NCBI GenBank assembly: GCA_948571325.1
Contig: CAOZKB010000021.1
Coordinates: 1-14,504, forward strand
Length of the DNA stretch: 14,504 nucleotides
Reading direction: 5' to 3'
Source of the DNA: an uncultured Candidatus Saccharibacteria bacterium
Lineage (GTDB): Bacteria > Patescibacteriota > Saccharimonadia > Saccharimonadales > Saccharimonadaceae
The notes beneath the pieces are model-generated. The model was not told the DNA's origin and made no database searches. It worked only from the letters and a program-made list of their open reading frames with translations. The position numbers were made by a program, and so were the translations under genes. Below, one piece after another: positions 13,531-14,504 of the stretch. The first letter of the stretch is position 1. Each line of letters opens with the position of its first letter.

Positions 13531-13941
13531 GTGCCAACTATCAATCAGTTGATTCGTAAACCACGCCAGAAAGCCGCAAAAAAGTCAAAGGCTCCGGCGC
13601 TTGGTTCAATCGTAAATACCCTCAAGACGAAGCGCTATGATCAAGCCGCTCCGCTTAAGCGTGGAGTTTGTCTTAAGGTTACAACTAAGACTCCAAAGAA
13701 ACCAAACTCCGCTCTCCGTAAGGTAGCTCGTGTTCGCTTGACCAACGGTCAAGAAGTTTGGGCTTACATCGGTGGTGAGGGGCATAACCTGCAGGAACAC
13801 GCCGTTGTCTTGGTACGCGGTGGTCGCGTGCCGGATCTTCCAGGTGTACGCTATCACATCGTGCGCGGTACGCTTGACTTGCAAGGTGTTCAAGGTCGTA
13901 AACAAGGTCGCTCCAAATACGGCGCGAAGAAAGGAGAATAA
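13531..13941 (+). CDS. rpsL: 30S ribosomal protein S12
   Basis: S12 lines the decoding centre of the small subunit. The signature TTKTPKKPNSALRKVARV (51-68) and GGEGHNLQEHAVVLVRGG (81-98) are clear. The segment 25-40 includes the roughly 13-residue insertion seen in Gram-positive-type S12 (136 residues against 124 in E. coli). The lysine of the first streptomycin site is kept (K56, equal to E. coli Lys43 counting Met). The second site, Lys88 in GGRVKDLPG, is proline here (P101 in GGRVPDLPG), while the adjacent Asp102 is kept. The start is GTG, with the SD AGGA (13519-13522) 8 bases upstream. It overlaps nothing; rpsG begins 3 bases after the stop. Confidence 0.99.
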   Translation: MPTINQLIRKPRQKAAKKSKAPALGSIVNTLKTKRYDQAAPLKRGVCLKVTTKTPKKPNSALRKVARVRLTNGQEVWAYIGGEGHNLQEHAVVLVRGGRVPDLPGVRYHIVRGTLDLQGVQGRKQGRSKYGAKKGE

Positions 13942-13944
13942 TCT

Positions 13945-14424
13945 ATGCCGCGTAAAGTTACTAAATCTCTCCAACGCAAAGTTACTCCGGACCGCAAATA
14001 TCAGTCGGTGCTAGTGCAACGCTTAATCAATAAATCCATGCTGGACGGCAAAAAGCAAGTCGCCGAACGGGCTGTTTATGAAGCCCTCGAAGGCGCTGCT
14101 CGCAAACTCAATTCTGAGGATCCGGTTGCCGTATTCGAAAAAGCCATTGCTAACATCAGCCCAGATTTTGAAGTGAAGTCTCGCCGCGTAGGTGGTGCAA
14201 ACTACCAAATCCCATTCCCAATCGAGGGGCATCGTCAATTGCATTTCGCCTTCTCGTGGCTCGTGCAGGCGGCTCGCGCTCGTCAGGGAATGCCGTATGC
14301 TAAGCGTCTCGAGCTAGAAATCGTTGATGCTTACAACGAAACTGGCGCCGCTTTCAAAAAGAAAGAAGATTGTCACCGAATGGCCGAAGCCAACCGTGCT
14401 TTTGCACACTTTGCTCGCGCCTAA
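13945..14424 (+). CDS. rpsG: 30S ribosomal protein S7
   Basis: S7 nucleates assembly of the 30S head by binding 16S RNA. The signature DRKYQSVLVQRLINKSMLDGKK (16-37), the block RRVGGANYQIPFPI (80-93) and the closing HRMAEANRAFAHFARA (144-159) are all present. Length (159) is typical. The SD AAGGAG (13931-13936) lies inside the end of rpsL, 8 bases from the ATG, so the pair is translationally coupled. In most bacteria fusA and tuf follow; here a strong terminator comes directly after, so the elongation factor genes are not in the same transcript at this point. Confidence 0.99.
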   Translation: MPRKVTKSLQRKVTPDRKYQSVLVQRLINKSMLDGKKQVAERAVYEALEGAARKLNSEDPVAVFEKAIANISPDFEVKSRRVGGANYQIPFPIEGHRQLHFAFSWLVQAARARQGMPYAKRLELEIVDAYNETGAAFKKKEDCHRMAEANRAFAHFARA

Positions 14425-14441
14425 TTCTGATAACCTTTTAC

Positions 14442-14471
14442 AAAATCACCCCATTACAGGGGTGATTTTTT
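14442..14471. terminator. Strong intrinsic terminator after rpsG, probably bidirectional
   Basis: AAAATCACCCC (14442-14452) pairs perfectly with GGGGTGATTTT (14459-14469) around a six-base loop. A run of six T (14466-14471) follows on the + strand. On the minus strand the hairpin is followed by TTTTG, so it can also serve a convergent gene. Confidence 0.92.
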
Positions 14472-14504
14472 GATAACGGCTTTAGCCAGTTCCGGACGCG
14501 TAAG
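14454..14504 (-). CDS. Possible 3' end of a convergent gene (partial)
   Basis: Reading the minus strand inward from the window edge gives an open frame of 16 codons, LTRPELAKAVIKKSPL, ending in TAA within the terminator loop. The residues look like ordinary protein sequence and the terminator location suits a convergent gene end. This is too short to identify and may be chance. Confidence 0.3.
   Translation of the reverse strand, partial: LTRPELAKAVIKKSPL

Noticed and set aside
13531..13941. Internal insertion in S12 (residues 25-40) as an oddity
   Set aside because: The same roughly 13-residue insertion is normal in Gram-positive-type S12 proteins.
1..14504. Recoded UGA (genetic code 25)
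   Set aside because: All recognisable genes are intact under the standard code and none contains an in-frame TGA; lack of TGA stops alone does not show recoding.
1..14504. CRISPR array, tRNA or insertion sequence
   Set aside because: No regularly spaced repeats, no cloverleaf-like stretch and no transposase-like reading frame were seen; gaps between genes are all under 300 bases.

Overview
The window looks like chromosome from a Patescibacteria (CPR) genome, most likely Candidatus Saccharibacteria (TM7). The reasons are the compact gene layout, standard-code genes, many small secreted or membrane proteins of no clear family, and a cutinase-type esterase, an enzyme family best known from mycolate-bearing actinobacteria and fungi. 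Saccharibacteria live on actinobacterial hosts. There is no 16S gene here, so the taxonomic call is an inference. All 15 confidently called genes stop at TAA (10) or TAG (5) and none at TGA.

Left part (1-6802), all on the + strand: a single-pass membrane protein with a Pro-rich cytoplasmic tail; a divergent ABC1/UbiB/AarF atypical kinase followed 8 nt later by a YggU/DUF167 protein; then, behind its own -10 box, a tight cluster of a TM2-domain protein, a GNAT acetyltransferase, a CorA-shaped membrane protein without the GMN motif, a secreted beta-helical (bactofilin-like) protein with a membrane-embedded C-terminus, and uracil-DNA glycosylase (ung). Most genes in this cluster have strong Shine-Dalgarno (SD) sites and short gaps, so it reads as one operon with an envelope theme. 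A small Cys/His protein (6820-7008) with its own, apparently leaderless, promoter closes it.

Middle part (7047-11033): a large minus-strand secreted protein that joins a complete cutinase catalytic domain to a von Willebrand A domain, a PKD-like domain and a C-terminal domain bearing APNTG. It is divergent from a flavin oxidase of the GlcD/D-lactate dehydrogenase type. The 297-bp gap between them holds two near-identical 17-bp palindromes exactly 63 bp apart, one overlapping a candidate promoter of the cutinase gene. This is the most interesting locus: a regulated, secreted lipolytic/adhesive protein that could act on host cell-envelope lipids.

Right part (11073-14504): trigger factor (tig) from a leaderless extended -10 promoter; a bidirectional terminator; a minus-strand four-helix membrane protein; then back-to-back promoters and the rpsL-rpsG ribosomal pair, ended by a strong terminator. 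S12 carries proline at the position of the streptomycin-related Lys88 (E. coli numbering with Met). The last 50 bases may hold the 3' end of a convergent gene. No tRNA, rRNA, IS element or CRISPR array was seen.
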